Part shown: in pieces, positions 9,246-20,651 of the stretch
Layout of the letters: the number at the start of each line of letters is the position of its first letter
Numbering within the stretch: the first letter of the stretch is position 1
NCBI RefSeq assembly: GCF_016641735.1
Contig: NZ_JAEDAO010000001.1
Span: 2,170,001-2,234,000 of the forward strand
DNA from: Ramlibacter algicola
GTDB taxonomy: Bacteria > Pseudomonadota > Gammaproteobacteria > Burkholderiales > Burkholderiaceae_C
DNA: 64,000 nt
Reading direction: 5' to 3'
Position numbers and translations under genes: made by a program
The notes under the pieces: model-generated
Database searches by the model: none
Seen by the model: only the letters and a program-made list of their open reading frames with translations
What the model was told of the DNA's origin: nothing

Positions 9246-10820
9246 TCAGGCCGCGGCCGGTGCAGAGCTGCGGATCAAGTGGTCGAACGCACCGAGCGCC
9301 GCCTTCGCGCCGTCGCCTGCGGCGATGATGATCTGCTTGTACGGCGTCGTGGTCGCGTCACCCGCGGCGAACACGCCGGGGACCGACGTCTGGCCCTTCG
9401 CGTCGACCACGATCTCGCCATGGCGCGACAGTTCGAGCGTGCCCTTGAGCCACTCGGTGTTGGGCACCAGGCCGATCTGCACGAACACGCCCTCGAGCTC
9501 GACGTGCTGCTGCTCGCCGGACACGCGGTCCTTGTAGCGGAGGCCATTGACCTTCTGGCCATCGCCCGTGACCTCGGTCGTCTGCGCGTTCAGGATCGTC
9601 GTCACGTTGGGCAGGCTGGCGAGCTTGCGCTGCAGCACCGCGTCCGCGCGCAGCTGGTCCGCGAACTCGATCAGCGTCACGTGCGCGACGATGCCGGCCA
9701 GGTCGATCGCGGCCTCGACACCCGAGTTGCCGCCGCCGATGACCGCGACGCGCTTGCCCTTGAACAGCGGGCCATCGCAGTGCGGGCAGTACGCGACGCC
9801 CTTGTTGCGGTACTCCGCCTCGCCGGGCACGCCCACCTGGCGCCAGCGCGCGCCGGTCGACAGGATCACGCTGCGCGCCTTGAGGGCGGCGCCGTTCTCC
9901 AGCTCGATCTCGATCAGGTCCGAGCCCGCCTTGAGCGCCTTCGCTCGCTGCAGGTTCATGATGTCCACGTCGTAGTGCCGCACGTGCTCTTCCAGCGCCA
10001 GCGCGAACTTCGGCCCTTCGGTTTCCTTGACGGAGACGAAGTTCTCGATGCCCAGCGTGTCCAGCACCTGGCCGCCGAAGCGCTCGGACGCGATGCCGGT
10101 GCGGATGCCCTTGCGCGCCGCGTACACGGCCGCTGCGGCACCCGCGGGGCCGCCGCCGACGATCAGCACGTCGAACGGGTCCTTGGCCGCGATCTTCTGC
10201 GCCTCGCGCTCGCTGCCGCCCTTGTCGACCTTGGCCAGGATTTCTTCCAGCGACATGCGGCCGTTGCCGAACATGGTGCCGTTCAGGAACACCGTCGGCA
10301 CGCCCATGATCTGGCGTTCCTCGACCTCGCCCTGGAACAGGCTGCCTTCGATCATGGTCGCCTTGATGCGCGGGTTCTGCACCGCCATCAGGTTCAGCGC
10401 CTGCACGACGTCGGGGCAGTTGTGGCAGGTGAGCGAGACGTACACCTCGAAGTCCAGGTCGACGTCGAGCGCGCGAACCTGGTCGAGCACCGACTGCTCG
10501 ACCTTGGGCGGGTAGCCGCCGACCTGCAGCAGCGCCAGCACGAGCGAGGTGAACTCGTGGCCCATGGGCAGGCCGGCGAAGCGCGGGCCATTGGTGCGGC
10601 CGGGGGCGTTCAGCGCGAACGAGGGGACGCGGATGGGACCGCCGGGCTCGCCGCGCGTTTCGGCGACGCGCACGAGCTTGGAGGTGTCCGCGATGTCCTG
10701 CAGCAGGGCACGCATGTCCTGCGAGGCCTTGGAGTCGTCCAGCACCGCGGTGATCTCCACCGGGCCGGTGATGCGCTCCATGTAGGCGGCGAGTTGGGCT
10801 TTGAGGCTGGCGTCGAGCAT
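9246..10820 (-). CDS. ahpF: Alkyl hydroperoxide reductase subunit F
   Basis: Flavoprotein disulfide reductase that moves electrons from NAD(P)H to AhpC. Seen: the N-terminal tandem thioredoxin-like domain with CHNC (Cys132/Cys135), the FAD-binding GGGPAG near residue 222, the redox-active CPHC (Cys345/Cys348), a second dinucleotide fold ([12 protein letters not shown]), and the C-terminal FAD motif GVFAAGDAT. The 524 residues match the family. It lies 85 bp downstream of ahpC on the same strand; a GC-rich hairpin in the gap could trim ahpF expression. Confidence 0.95.
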   Translation of the reverse strand: MLDASLKAQLAAYMERITGPVEITAVLDDSKASQDMRALLQDIADTSKLVRVAETRGEPGGPIRVPSFALNAPGRTNGPRFAGLPMGHEFTSLVLALLQVGGYPPKVEQSVLDQVRALDVDLDFEVYVSLTCHNCPDVVQALNLMAVQNPRIKATMIEGSLFQGEVEERQIMGVPTVFLNGTMFGNGRMSLEEILAKVDKGGSEREAQKIAAKDPFDVLIVGGGPAGAAAAVYAARKGIRTGIASERFGGQVLDTLGIENFVSVKETEGPKFALALEEHVRHYDVDIMNLQRAKALKAGSDLIEIELENGAALKARSVILSTGARWRQVGVPGEAEYRNKGVAYCPHCDGPLFKGKRVAVIGGGNSGVEAAIDLAGIVAHVTLIEFADQLRADAVLQRKLASLPNVTTILNAQTTEVTGDGQKVNGLRYKDRVSGEQQHVELEGVFVQIGLVPNTEWLKGTLELSRHGEIVVDAKGQTSVPGVFAAGDATTTPYKQIIIAAGDGAKAALGAFDHLIRSSAPAAA

Positions 10821-10847
10821 GGGTGTGGTGTCCTTCGGAAAAGCGAA

Positions 10848-10876
10848 GGCCCGGGGCGCGTGGGCGCTCCCGGGCC
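10848..10876 (-). promoter_or_regulatory. Hairpin between ahpC and ahpF
   Basis: Perfect 8-bp stem GGCCCGGG/CCCGGGCC with a 13-nt loop in the 85-bp ahpC-ahpF gap. In the direction of transcription it is followed, after a few bases, by TTCGCTTTTCC, a weak U-rich stretch. It could act as a leaky terminator or an RNA-stabilising 3' end that gives more AhpC than AhpF. Confidence 0.5.
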
Positions 10877-10905
10877 TGTGAGGGGCGCGTCGGGGGACGC
10901 CGGCG

Positions 10906-11469
10906 TCAGATCTTGCCGACGAGGTCGAGCGAAGGCTTCAGCGTCTCGGCGCCTTCTTCCCACTTGGCGGGGCAGACTTCACCCGGGTGCGCGGCGACGT
11001 ACTGCGCGGCCTTGACCTTGCGCAGCAGGTCGGAGGCGTCACGGCCGATGCCTTCGGCGGTGACTTCCAGCGCCTGGATCACGCCTTGCGGGTCGACGAT
11101 GAACGTGCCGCGGTCAGCCAGGCCTTCCGCTTCGCGCATGTTCTCGAAGTTGCGCGTCACGGTGCCGGTCGGGTCGCCGATCATCGTGTACTGGATCTTC
11201 TTGATCGTGTCCGACGTGTCGTGCCACGCCTTGTGCGTGAAGTGGGTGTCGGTCGACACCGAGTAGATCTCCACGCCCAGCTTCTGGAACTCGGCGTAGT
11301 GGTCGGCGACGTCACCCAGTTCGGTCGGGCACACGAAGGTGAAGTCGGCCGGGTAGAAGAAGAACACGGCCCACTTGCCGAGCACGTCCTGTTCGGTGAT
11401 TTCGATGAACTTGCCGGCCTTGAAGGCGGTGGCCTTGAAGGGCTTGATCTTGGTGTTGAGCACGGACAT
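10906..11469 (-). CDS. ahpC: Alkyl hydroperoxide reductase subunit C (2-Cys peroxiredoxin)
   Basis: Typical AhpC-type 2-Cys peroxiredoxin reducing H2O2, alkyl peroxides and peroxynitrite. The peroxidatic Cys47 lies in FTFVCPTEL, and the resolving Cys166 lies in EVCPAKW. Length 187 residues from [11 protein letters not shown]; the open frame extends 13 codons upstream, but a GAGAGG-like Shine-Dalgarno precedes the chosen ATG. First gene of ahpC-ahpF. The AT-rich palindromic region just upstream (about 11531-11576) is a candidate OxyR-type control region. Confidence 0.95.
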   Translation of the reverse strand: MSVLNTKIKPFKATAFKAGKFIEITEQDVLGKWAVFFFYPADFTFVCPTELGDVADHYAEFQKLGVEIYSVSTDTHFTHKAWHDTSDTIKKIQYTMIGDPTGTVTRNFENMREAEGLADRGTFIVDPQGVIQALEVTAEGIGRDASDLLRKVKAAQYVAAHPGEVCPAKWEEGAETLKPSLDLVGKI

Positions 11470-11618
11470 GGTGGGTTCCTCTCGTGGGGTGTGGTTGTGG
11501 GATGGCATCGAGTGTGGCCTCCCGCGCGCGATTGATCAATTCGATTGAATCAATGCACCTGATCAACGAAGGCTATTGACGTACCGCGCCGTCAGGCGGC
11601 GACGTGCAGACGAGTCGC

Positions 11619-12440
11619 TCAGTACTCCAGCCGCTCGGGCCGGATTTCCTGCAGGATGGTGGTGGCGATTTCCTCGATCGACTTGGTCGTCGTCGACAGC
11701 CACCGGATGCCCTCGCGGCGCATCATGGCCTCCGCCTCCGCGACTTCCGTGCGGCAGTTGTCCAGCGCCGCGTAGCGAGAGTTCGGCCGGCGCTCGTGGC
11801 GCACTTCGGCCAGTCGCTCCGGCTGGATCGTCAGGCCGAAGATCTTCTTGCGGTGCGGCGCCAACGCGGCGGGCAGCTTCTGCCGATCGAAGTCCTCCGG
11901 GATCAGCGGGTAGTTGGCCGCCTTCAACCCGTGCTGCATCGCGAGGTACAGCGAGGTCGGCGTCTTGCCGCTGCGGCTGACGCCCACGAGGATCACGTCG
12001 GCCTGCTCGAGGTCGCGGTTGCTCTGGCCGTCGTCGTGCGCCAGGCTGAAATTGATGGCTTCGATGCGGTCGTGGTACGCCTGGCTCTTGCTGACGTCGG
12101 AGAAGCGGCCCACCCGGTGGTTGGACTTCATCCCCAGTTCGATCTCCAGCGGGCGCACGAAGGTGCCGAACATGTCCAGCAGCATCGCCTTGCAGCCGTC
12201 CTCGATGACCTGGAGGATCTCCACGTTCACCAGCGTCGTGAAGACGATCGGCCGGCGGCCTTCGACCTCAGCCGTGTGGTTGACCTGCCGCACCACCTGG
12301 TGCGCCTTGTCGACCGTGTCGATGAAGGGCAGGCGCACGTGGCGCGGCTTGAACTCGAACTGCGCCAGGATCGCGTTGCCGAAGGTCTCGGCGGTGATGC
12401 CGGTGCCGTCGGAGATGAAGAAGACGGTGCGGGAATGCAT
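11619..12440 (-). CDS. ppsR: PEP synthase regulatory kinase/pyrophosphorylase
   Basis: DUF299 bifunctional enzyme that inactivates PEP synthase by ADP-dependent phosphorylation and reactivates it by Pi-dependent dephosphorylation. The P-loop [15 protein letters not shown] sits near residues 152-166. The 273 residues from [19 protein letters not shown] match the family length; the upstream frame is open for another 40 codons, but those are not family-like. It is divergent from ppsA, its presumed substrate gene, across a ~190-bp shared regulatory region. Confidence 0.92.
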   Translation of the reverse strand: MHSRTVFFISDGTGITAETFGNAILAQFEFKPRHVRLPFIDTVDKAHQVVRQVNHTAEVEGRRPIVFTTLVNVEILQVIEDGCKAMLLDMFGTFVRPLEIELGMKSNHRVGRFSDVSKSQAYHDRIEAINFSLAHDDGQSNRDLEQADVILVGVSRSGKTPTSLYLAMQHGLKAANYPLIPEDFDRQKLPAALAPHRKKIFGLTIQPERLAEVRHERRPNSRYAALDNCRTEVAEAEAMMRREGIRWLSTTTKSIEEIATTILQEIRPERLEY

Positions 12441-12628
12441 GGCCACGGCCGGCATCGTAGCGCCCATGGGCCACCCCCGGCGCGGCGGTCCCGTGCCTAC
12501 AATCCCTGCAACACCTCCGCCTTGCGCCCCATGGTCCCCGGCCCACTCGAACAAGCACATCGCCGCGACCTCGGCGCGCCCCGGCTGCGCCGGCGCGCGG
12601 ACATGCTTTCAACTTCCGGAGCTTTCCC
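12441..12628. promoter_or_regulatory. ppsR-ppsA divergent intergenic region
   Basis: 188 bp between divergent genes. TACAAT at 12498-12503 is the best -10-like hexamer for ppsA, with no good -35. GGAG at about 12614-12617 is the likely ppsA ribosome binding site. No clear operator palindrome is seen. Confidence 0.4.
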
Positions 12629-15022
<2,394 letters not shown>

Positions 15023-15092
15023 CGCGAGCATTCCCTGAGCAGGGCCGCCTCCGCGCGGTGCGATGATCCGCGCCGGAGGGCCTGTTCACCCG

Positions 15093-17174
15093 ATGGCTGA
15101 CACCGACCACCAGCCGGTGCGCTACGCGCGCCGGCTGGCCCGCATCCTGGGGCTGTACACCGCCGGACTGTGCGGCACGCTGGCGCTGCTCGCGTGGGCC
15201 GAGCAACAGGGCCTCGCGCGCCATTGGCTCGGGCCCATGTTCCTGTTCGGCACGGTGATGGTCTATGCCGGCATCGGCATCTGGGGCCGCACCACCGACC
15301 CGGAGGAGTACTACGTCGCCGGCCGGCGCATCCCGGCCTTCTACAACGGCATGGCGACGGCGGCCGACTGGATGAGCGCCGCCTCGTTCATCAGCCTCGC
15401 CGGTGGCCTCTACCTGCAAGGCTTTTCCGGCACGCCGGGGCAACCGGGCGGCCTGGCCTACGTCCTGGGATGGACCGGCGGTTTCTGCCTCGTTGCGCTG
15501 CTGGTCGCGCCGTACCTGCGCAGCCTGGGGCTCTACACGCTGCCGGATTACTTCCAGGTCCGATTCGGCGGCGCGTGGCCGCGGCGGCTCGCCGCCCTCG
15601 GCGCCATCCTCTGCTCATTCACCTATGTCGTCGCGCAGATCTACGGCATCGGCCTCATCGCGTCGCGGCTCACCGGCGTGCAGTTCGAGATCGGCATCCT
15701 GCTCGGGCTGGGCGGCGTGCTCCTGTGCTCCTTCCTCGGAGGCATGCGCGCGGTCACGTGGACGCAGGTCGCGCAGTACGTGGTGCTGCTTCTGGCGTTC
15801 CTCATCCCCGTGTCGTGGCTCGCGTACAAGCAGGTGGGCAGTCCTTTCGCGCCGCTGGTGGTGGGCCACCAGCTGGAGAAGATCGAGCGGCTCGAACGCG
15901 AGCTGGTCGAGTCGCCCGGCGAGAAGGCGGTGCAGGCCGAATCGCTGCGGCGGGCGCGCCAGTACGAAGCCTGGCTGCAGGACGTGGACGGGTCGCTGCG
16001 CTCGCAGCGCCTGGCTGCGCAGGAACGCGTGCGCGAGTTGCGCGCCCGCGGCGCCGACTCCTCGCAGTTGTTCGCCGCACAACGCGCGCTCAACGCGCTG
16101 CCGCGCACTGGGGCGGCGGCCCGCGAGCAGTGGACGCGCGCGCTGCAGGAGAGCCTGGATCGATCGCGTCCCCTCAGTGGCCTGCCGCCGCATTCGCAGC
16201 CCTTCGCGGGCGACCCCGACGGGACGCCCGCCGAGCGCGAGGCGTTCGACACGTCGCGGCGCAACTTCCTCGCGCTCATGTTCTGCCTGATGGTGGGCAC
16301 CGCCGGCCTGCCGCACCTGCTCACGCGCTTCTACACGACGCCCGACGTGCCGCAGGCCCGCCAGTCGGTGGCTTGGGCGCTGTTCTTCATCTGCCTGCTG
16401 TACTTCAGCGTGCCGGCGCTGGCCGTGCTGGTGAAGTACGAGGTGATGCAGCACCTGGTGGGCAGTTCGTTCGACGCGCTGCCGTCCTGGATCGTGCAGT
16501 GGGCGCGCGTGGACCCCGCCCTGGTGTCGGTGAGCGACATCAACGGCGACGGCCGCCTGCAGTTCGGCGAACTTCGGCTCGGCGCCGACGTGATCATGCT
16601 GGCCACGCCCGAGATCGGCGGGCTGCCTTACGTGGTGTCGGCGCTCGTCGCGGCTGGCGGCCTGGCCGCCGCGCTGTCGACCGCCGACGGCCTGCTGCTG
16701 ACGATCAGCAATGCCATGGTGCGCGACCTGTACAGCCGCGACGTGCGGCCGCAGATGGCCGCGGAGCAGCGCGTGATCCTGTCCAAGTTCGCGCTGCTCG
16801 CGGTCGCCTTGCTGGCGGCCCTCGTGGCGTCGCTCAAGCCGGCGGACATCCTGCCGCTGGTGTCCGCGTCGTTCTCGCTCGCGGCCGCGACCTTCGTCCC
16901 CGCCCTGGTGCTCGGCATTTTCTGGGGGCGCACGACCCGCGCCGCTGCGGTGGCCGGGATGGCCGTGGGCTTGGTCCTCACGTCCTGGTACATCGTCGCC
17001 AACGCCGCGTGGCTGCGCGGGGCGTTGGGCCTGCAGGGCGGCGGCCCGCAGTGGTTTGGCATCGTGCCCGTCTGCTCCGGCGTGTTCGGCGTCGCCGCGG
17101 GGCTGGCAACGATCGTCGTGGTGAGCCTGGCCCGCCCGCGGGGCCTTCCGGCACCGGCGCCGGCGAGGGGGTGA
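15093..17174 (+). CDS. Sodium:solute symporter, VC_2705-like, with EF-hand loop
   Basis: Large subunit of a two-part SSS-family transporter, probably for a carboxylate such as acetate (substrate inferred from family). About 13 membrane helices are visible. Between the early and late helices is a ~150-residue hydrophilic insert (about residues 250-395) rich in Arg/Glu and probably helical. A canonical EF-hand-like loop, DINGDGRLQFGE, occupies residues 482-493 in a soluble stretch before the next helix. ATG 15093 (MADTDHQPV) gives 693 residues; an in-frame ATG at 15063 would add ten. GGAGGG at 15075-15080 is 12 bp from the chosen start. The DUF4212 small subunit follows 2 bp after the stop codon. 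Confidence 0.82.
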   Translation: MADTDHQPVRYARRLARILGLYTAGLCGTLALLAWAEQQGLARHWLGPMFLFGTVMVYAGIGIWGRTTDPEEYYVAGRRIPAFYNGMATAADWMSAASFISLAGGLYLQGFSGTPGQPGGLAYVLGWTGGFCLVALLVAPYLRSLGLYTLPDYFQVRFGGAWPRRLAALGAILCSFTYVVAQIYGIGLIASRLTGVQFEIGILLGLGGVLLCSFLGGMRAVTWTQVAQYVVLLLAFLIPVSWLAYKQVGSPFAPLVVGHQLEKIERLERELVESPGEKAVQAESLRRARQYEAWLQDVDGSLRSQRLAAQERVRELRARGADSSQLFAAQRALNALPRTGAAAREQWTRALQESLDRSRPLSGLPPHSQPFAGDPDGTPAEREAFDTSRRNFLALMFCLMVGTAGLPHLLTRFYTTPDVPQARQSVAWALFFICLLYFSVPALAVLVKYEVMQHLVGSSFDALPSWIVQWARVDPALVSVSDINGDGRLQFGELRLGADVIMLATPEIGGLPYVVSALVAAGGLAAALSTADGLLLTISNAMVRDLYSRDVRPQMAAEQRVILSKFALLAVALLAALVASLKPADILPLVSASFSLAAATFVPALVLGIFWGRTTRAAAVAGMAVGLVLTSWYIVANAAWLRGALGLQGGGPQWFGIVPVCSGVFGVAAGLATIVVVSLARPRGLPAPAPARG

Positions 17175-17176
17175 CG

Positions 17177-17485
17177 ATGGCGCCGGACCTCCAGGCCCAC
17201 AGCGCGCCGGCGCCCCTCGACGGGGCGGCCGATCCGCTGCGCCAAGCCCGGTCACCCGCGACGCGTCGCCTGACCGCCGCGCTGCTGCTGGTCTGGGCCG
17301 TGGTGACCTTCGTGCTGGCGTACTTCGCCCGGGACCTGCACTTCACGCTGTTCGGTTGGCCCTTCAGCTTCTGGCTCGGCGCGCAGGGCGGGTTGCTGGC
17401 CTACCTGGCCATCACCTGGGCGTACGCACGCGGCATGGACCGGCTGGATCGCCGCGCGGCCGAGCCACGGCAGCCGGCCGGGTAG
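17177..17485 (+). CDS. DUF4212 small symporter subunit
   Basis: 102-residue inner-membrane protein with two helices (about residues 32-51 and 60-82) and the family stretch FTLFGWPFSFWLGAQG. DUF4212 proteins are small partners of VC_2705-type sodium:solute symporters. It begins 2 bp after the large-subunit stop codon, so the two are surely cotranscribed. The N-terminal ~30 residues and C-terminal ~15 are charged and cytosolic. The start at 17177 fits a GAGGGG Shine-Dalgarno. Confidence 0.82.
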   Translation: MAPDLQAHSAPAPLDGAADPLRQARSPATRRLTAALLLVWAVVTFVLAYFARDLHFTLFGWPFSFWLGAQGGLLAYLAITWAYARGMDRLDRRAAEPRQPAG

Positions 17486-17505
17486 GGCGTTCGCCCCGCC
17501 TGCGG

Positions 17506-17565
17506 TACAATCGTGGGCTTTGCCTTGCCGCACTCCGTCTTGACGCCGGGGGCGGCAGTTCCGCC
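17506..17565 (+). promoter_or_regulatory. rpsF operon promoter and leader hairpin
   Basis: TACAAT at 17506-17511 is a good -10 for the rpsF operon (-35 weak). The leader then holds a G/C-rich hairpin with GGCGG (17551-17555) and CCGCC (17561-17565) around CAGTT, surrounded by further CCG and GGG runs. In other bacteria an S6:S18-binding leader with a CCG element controls this operon; the location fits, but the match is only suggestive. Confidence 0.4.
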
Positions 17566-17603
17566 GGGGCCTTCGCGGCCCGGCACTTCCCCAAGGAGAG
17601 TCC

Positions 17604-17969
17604 ATGCGTCACTATGAAATCGTGCTGCTGATCCACCCGGACCAGAGCGAGCAGGTTCCGGCCATGCTGGAGCGTTACAAGGGCATGATCACCGCCGGGG
17701 GCGGGAAGGTGCACCGGGTCGAGGACTGGGGCCGCCGCCAGCTGGCCTACCAGATCAACAAGCTCGCCAAGGCCCACTACCTTTGCCTCAACATCGAGGC
17801 CGGCCAGGACGTGATGGGCGAGCTCGAGCACGCCTTCCGCTTCAACGACGCCGTGCTGCGCCACCTGACGGTGCAGAAGAAGAAGGCCGACACCGGCCCG
17901 TCTTCCATGATGAAGACGGTCGAGCGCGAAGAGGCCCGCAAGGCCGCCCAGTCGGAGTACCAGTCGTAA
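17604..17969 (+). CDS. rpsF: 30S ribosomal protein S6
   Basis: Small-subunit protein that pairs with S18 on the platform of the 30S subunit. [21 protein letters not shown] at the N-terminus and the [12 protein letters not shown] block are typical of bS6. Length 121 residues, with a charged C-terminal tail. AAGGAGAG lies 5 bp before the ATG. First gene of rpsF-priB-rpsR-rplI. Confidence 0.97.
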   Translation: MRHYEIVLLIHPDQSEQVPAMLERYKGMITAGGGKVHRVEDWGRRQLAYQINKLAKAHYLCLNIEAGQDVMGELEHAFRFNDAVLRHLTVQKKKADTGPSSMMKTVEREEARKAAQSEYQS

Positions 17970-17997
17970 GGCGCGCCACGCGCGGGACTGCCCGGCC

Positions 17998-18294
17998 TTG
18001 AACCAGGTCGCGCTCACCGCCCGGATCGCCGAAGCCAGCGCGCTGCGCTACACCCCCGCGGGCCTGCCGGCCCTGGACCTGCGACTCGAGCACGAGTCGA
18101 TGGCCACCGAGGCGGGGCAGCGACGCGAGGTGAAGGCGGCGGTCAGGGCCAAGGCGATCGGGAGCGTGGCGGAAGCCATCGCCCGGCAACCGGTCGGCAG
18201 TCCCTGGACGTTCCAGGGCTTCCTGGCCACCCCGCGCAACGGCAAGCACCCCGTACTGCACATCCAGTCATTCGAACCCGCTGAACCAACGTAA
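17998..18294 (+). CDS. priB: Primosomal replication protein N
   Basis: Single-stranded-DNA-binding OB-fold protein of the PriA-PriB-DnaT restart primosome. The 98-residue protein starts at TTG 17998 ([10 protein letters not shown]); no ATG or GTG is suitably placed in this frame, and only a weak Shine-Dalgarno is seen. Its place between rpsF and rpsR is the classical priB position in beta- and gammaproteobacteria. The family core is visible as [13 protein letters not shown], then [17 protein letters not shown], and a C-terminal [18 protein letters not shown]. Confidence 0.9.
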   Translation: MNQVALTARIAEASALRYTPAGLPALDLRLEHESMATEAGQRREVKAAVRAKAIGSVAEAIARQPVGSPWTFQGFLATPRNGKHPVLHIQSFEPAEPT

Positions 18295-18303
18295 GAGGTC
18301 CAC

Positions 18304-18585
18304 ATGGCCACGTTCAAGAAATTCAACAAGGACAAGCGTCCGAAGCGCAACACCCAGTCGCTGCTGTTCAAGCGCAAGCGCTTCTGCCGCTTCACCGTCG
18401 CCGGCGTCGAGGAAATCGACTACAAGGACATCGACACCCTGCGCGACTTCATCTCCGAGAACGGCAAGATCATCCCGGCGCGCCTGACCGGCACCCGCGC
18501 GATCTACCAGCGCCAGCTGAACACCGCCATCAAGCGCGCGCGCTTCCTGGCCCTGGTGCCGTACACCGACCAGCACCGCATCTGA
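18304..18585 (+). CDS. rpsR: 30S ribosomal protein S18
   Basis: Partner of S6 in the 30S subunit. The 93 residues contain the bS18 core: [20 protein letters not shown], then [20 protein letters not shown] and a C-terminal [17 protein letters not shown]. The N-terminus is lysine-rich. Cotranscribed with priB (9 bp gap) and rplI (11 bp gap). Confidence 0.97.
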   Translation: MATFKKFNKDKRPKRNTQSLLFKRKRFCRFTVAGVEEIDYKDIDTLRDFISENGKIIPARLTGTRAIYQRQLNTAIKRARFLALVPYTDQHRI

Positions 18586-18596
18586 GGGGAACGCAC

Positions 18597-19049
18597 ATGC
18601 AAGTCATCCTGCTGGAAAAGGTCGTCAACCTCGGCAACCTGGGCGAGATCGTCAAGGTCAAGGACGGGTACGCCCGCAACTTCCTGATCCCGACGGGCCA
18701 GGCCCGCCGTGCGACGGAAGCGAACAAGGCCGAATTCGAAGCCAAGCGCGTCGAACTCGAGAAGGCCGCAGCCGCCAAGCTGGCCGAGTCGCAAGCCCAG
18801 GGCGAAAAGCTCTCGGGCACGACCGTCAAGGTCACGCAGAAGGCTGGCGTCGACGGCCGCCTGTTCGGCTCCGTCACCAACTTCGACATCGCCGAGGAAC
18901 TCAATCGCCTGGGCTACAAGGTCGCGAAGGCGCAAGTGCGCATGCCCAACGGCCCGATCAAGACGGTGGGCGATTCCACCGTCAGCGTCGCGCTGCACAC
19001 GGACGTCGTCGTCGACATCAACGTCACCGTCTACGGCGAAACGGCGTAA
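18597..19049 (+). CDS. rplI: 50S ribosomal protein L9
   Basis: Large-subunit protein at the base of the L1 stalk. [21 protein letters not shown] and [16 protein letters not shown] at the N-terminus are diagnostic; a long helix then links to the C-terminal domain. Length 150 residues. Last gene of the operon; a strong terminator lies 50 bp downstream. Confidence 0.97.
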   Translation: MQVILLEKVVNLGNLGEIVKVKDGYARNFLIPTGQARRATEANKAEFEAKRVELEKAAAAKLAESQAQGEKLSGTTVKVTQKAGVDGRLFGSVTNFDIAEELNRLGYKVAKAQVRMPNGPIKTVGDSTVSVALHTDVVVDINVTVYGETA

Positions 19050-19098
19050 GCCGACGATCGCGGGACGAGGCTGCCTTCGCGCAGCCCGGTCCTTGTGG

Positions 19099-19123
19099 AA
19101 AGCCGCCTCCGGGCGGCTTTTTC
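19099..19123 (+). terminator. Terminator after rplI
   Basis: Perfect 9-bp stem AAAGCCGCC/GGCGGCTTT with loop TCCG, ending in five T residues. It closes the rpsF-priB-rpsR-rplI operon ahead of dnaB. Confidence 0.9.
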
Positions 19124-19235
19124 ATTGGGCGTTCCACAGGTTCGCGGGTGGTTGTCCACACGATCTCCCCGGCGTTGTGCGTGGACAAAACGACAGTGCG
19201 GGAGCACAGTCACTGCCGAGGAGAACCCCGCCCGA

Positions 19236-20645
19236 ATGTCCGCTGTCCTGACGCCCGTCAACGACGAATTCCCGCGCGACCGCCAGGTCGCGCAACTGCG
19301 CGTGCCGCCCCATTCGGTGGAGGCGGAATCCAGCGTGCTGGGCGGCCTTCTGATCGACAACGGCGCGTGGGACCGAGTGGGCGACCTGCTCACCGACGGC
19401 GACTTCTACCGCTACGAGCACCGCCTGATCTACGCGGCCATCGGCACGCTGGTCAACGGCAGCCGGCCGGCCGACGTGATCACGGTCTACGAGAACCTGC
19501 AGTCGCTCGGCAAGGCCGAGGAAGTCGGCGGCCTCGCGTACCTGAACGGCCTGGCGCAGTACGTGCCCAGTGCCAGCAACATCCGCCGCTACGCCGAGAT
19601 CGTCCGCGAGCGCTCCATCCTGCGCAAGCTGGTGTCTGCGTCGGACGAGATCGCCACCGCCGCCTTCAACACGCAGGGCCGCGCGGTCGACCAGATCCTG
19701 GACGAGGCCGAGCAGAAGATCTTCAACATCGGCGAGGAAGGCTCGCGGATGAAGCAGGGCTTCCAGGGCATGGACAGCCTGGTGGTGCAGCTGCTGGATC
19801 GCGTGCAGGAGATGGCGGACAACCCGAACGACATCACGGGCGTCCCCACCGGCTTCCACGATCTCGACCGCATGACGTCCGGCTTGCAGGCGGGTGACCT
19901 GGTCATCCTCGCGGCGCGTCCGTCGATGGGCAAGACCGCGTTCGCGATCAACATCGCCGAGCACGTCGCGCTGAACGAGGGCCTGCCGGTCGCCGTGTTC
20001 TCGATGGAAATGGGCGCCTCGCAGCTGGCCGTCCGTATCGTCGGCTCCATCGGCCGCATCGACCAGGGCCACCTGCGCACCGGCAAGCTCACGGACGACG
20101 AATGGCCGCGGCTCACCGAGGCCATCGAGCGGCTTCGCAACGTATCGCTGCACATCGACGAGACGCCCGGCCTCACGGTGAGCGAACTGCGCGCCAACGC
20201 GCGGCGGCTGGCGCGCCAGTGCGGCGGCAAGCTGGGAATGATCGTCGTCGACTACCTGCAGCTCATGAGCGTGTCGGGCGGCATGGCCGACGAGAACCGC
20301 GCCACGGCCGTCGGCGAGATCTCGCGTGGCCTGAAGATGCTGGCGAAGGAACTGGGCTGCCCGGTCATCGCGCTGTCGCAGCTGTCGCGCGGCGTCGAGG
20401 CCCGCACCGACAAGCGCCCGATGATGAGCGACCTGCGCGAGTCGGGCGCCATCGAGCAGGACGCCGACGTCATCATGTTCATCTACCGCGACGACTACTA
20501 CAACAAGGACTCCAAGGAGCCCGGCGTCGCGGAAATCATCATCAGCAAGCAGCGGAACGGCCCCACGGGGACCTGCAAGCTGGCCTTCCTGAAGCCGCTC
20601 ACCAAGTTCGAGTCGCTCGCCAGCGGCGGCAGCGACGACTTCTGA
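19236..20645 (+). CDS. dnaB: Replicative DNA helicase DnaB
   Basis: Hexameric 5'-3' helicase at the replication fork. Seen: an N-terminal domain starting VPPHSVEAESSVLGGLLIDN, and a RecA-like domain with Walker A in ARPSMGKTAFAINIA, the Walker B-like MIVVDYLQLM, and the DLRESGAIEQDADVI block. ATG 19236 gives 469 residues, normal for DnaB; the frame is open for 47 more codons upstream, but these overlap the rplI terminator. GAGGAG lies 12 bp before the ATG. Dispersed dnaB after rplI is a common order in proteobacteria. Confidence 0.95.
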   Translation: MSAVLTPVNDEFPRDRQVAQLRVPPHSVEAESSVLGGLLIDNGAWDRVGDLLTDGDFYRYEHRLIYAAIGTLVNGSRPADVITVYENLQSLGKAEEVGGLAYLNGLAQYVPSASNIRRYAEIVRERSILRKLVSASDEIATAAFNTQGRAVDQILDEAEQKIFNIGEEGSRMKQGFQGMDSLVVQLLDRVQEMADNPNDITGVPTGFHDLDRMTSGLQAGDLVILAARPSMGKTAFAINIAEHVALNEGLPVAVFSMEMGASQLAVRIVGSIGRIDQGHLRTGKLTDDEWPRLTEAIERLRNVSLHIDETPGLTVSELRANARRLARQCGGKLGMIVVDYLQLMSVSGGMADENRATAVGEISRGLKMLAKELGCPVIALSQLSRGVEARTDKRPMMSDLRESGAIEQDADVIMFIYRDDYYNKDSKEPGVAEIIISKQRNGPTGTCKLAFLKPLTKFESLASGGSDDF

Positions 20646-20651
20646 GCGCGC

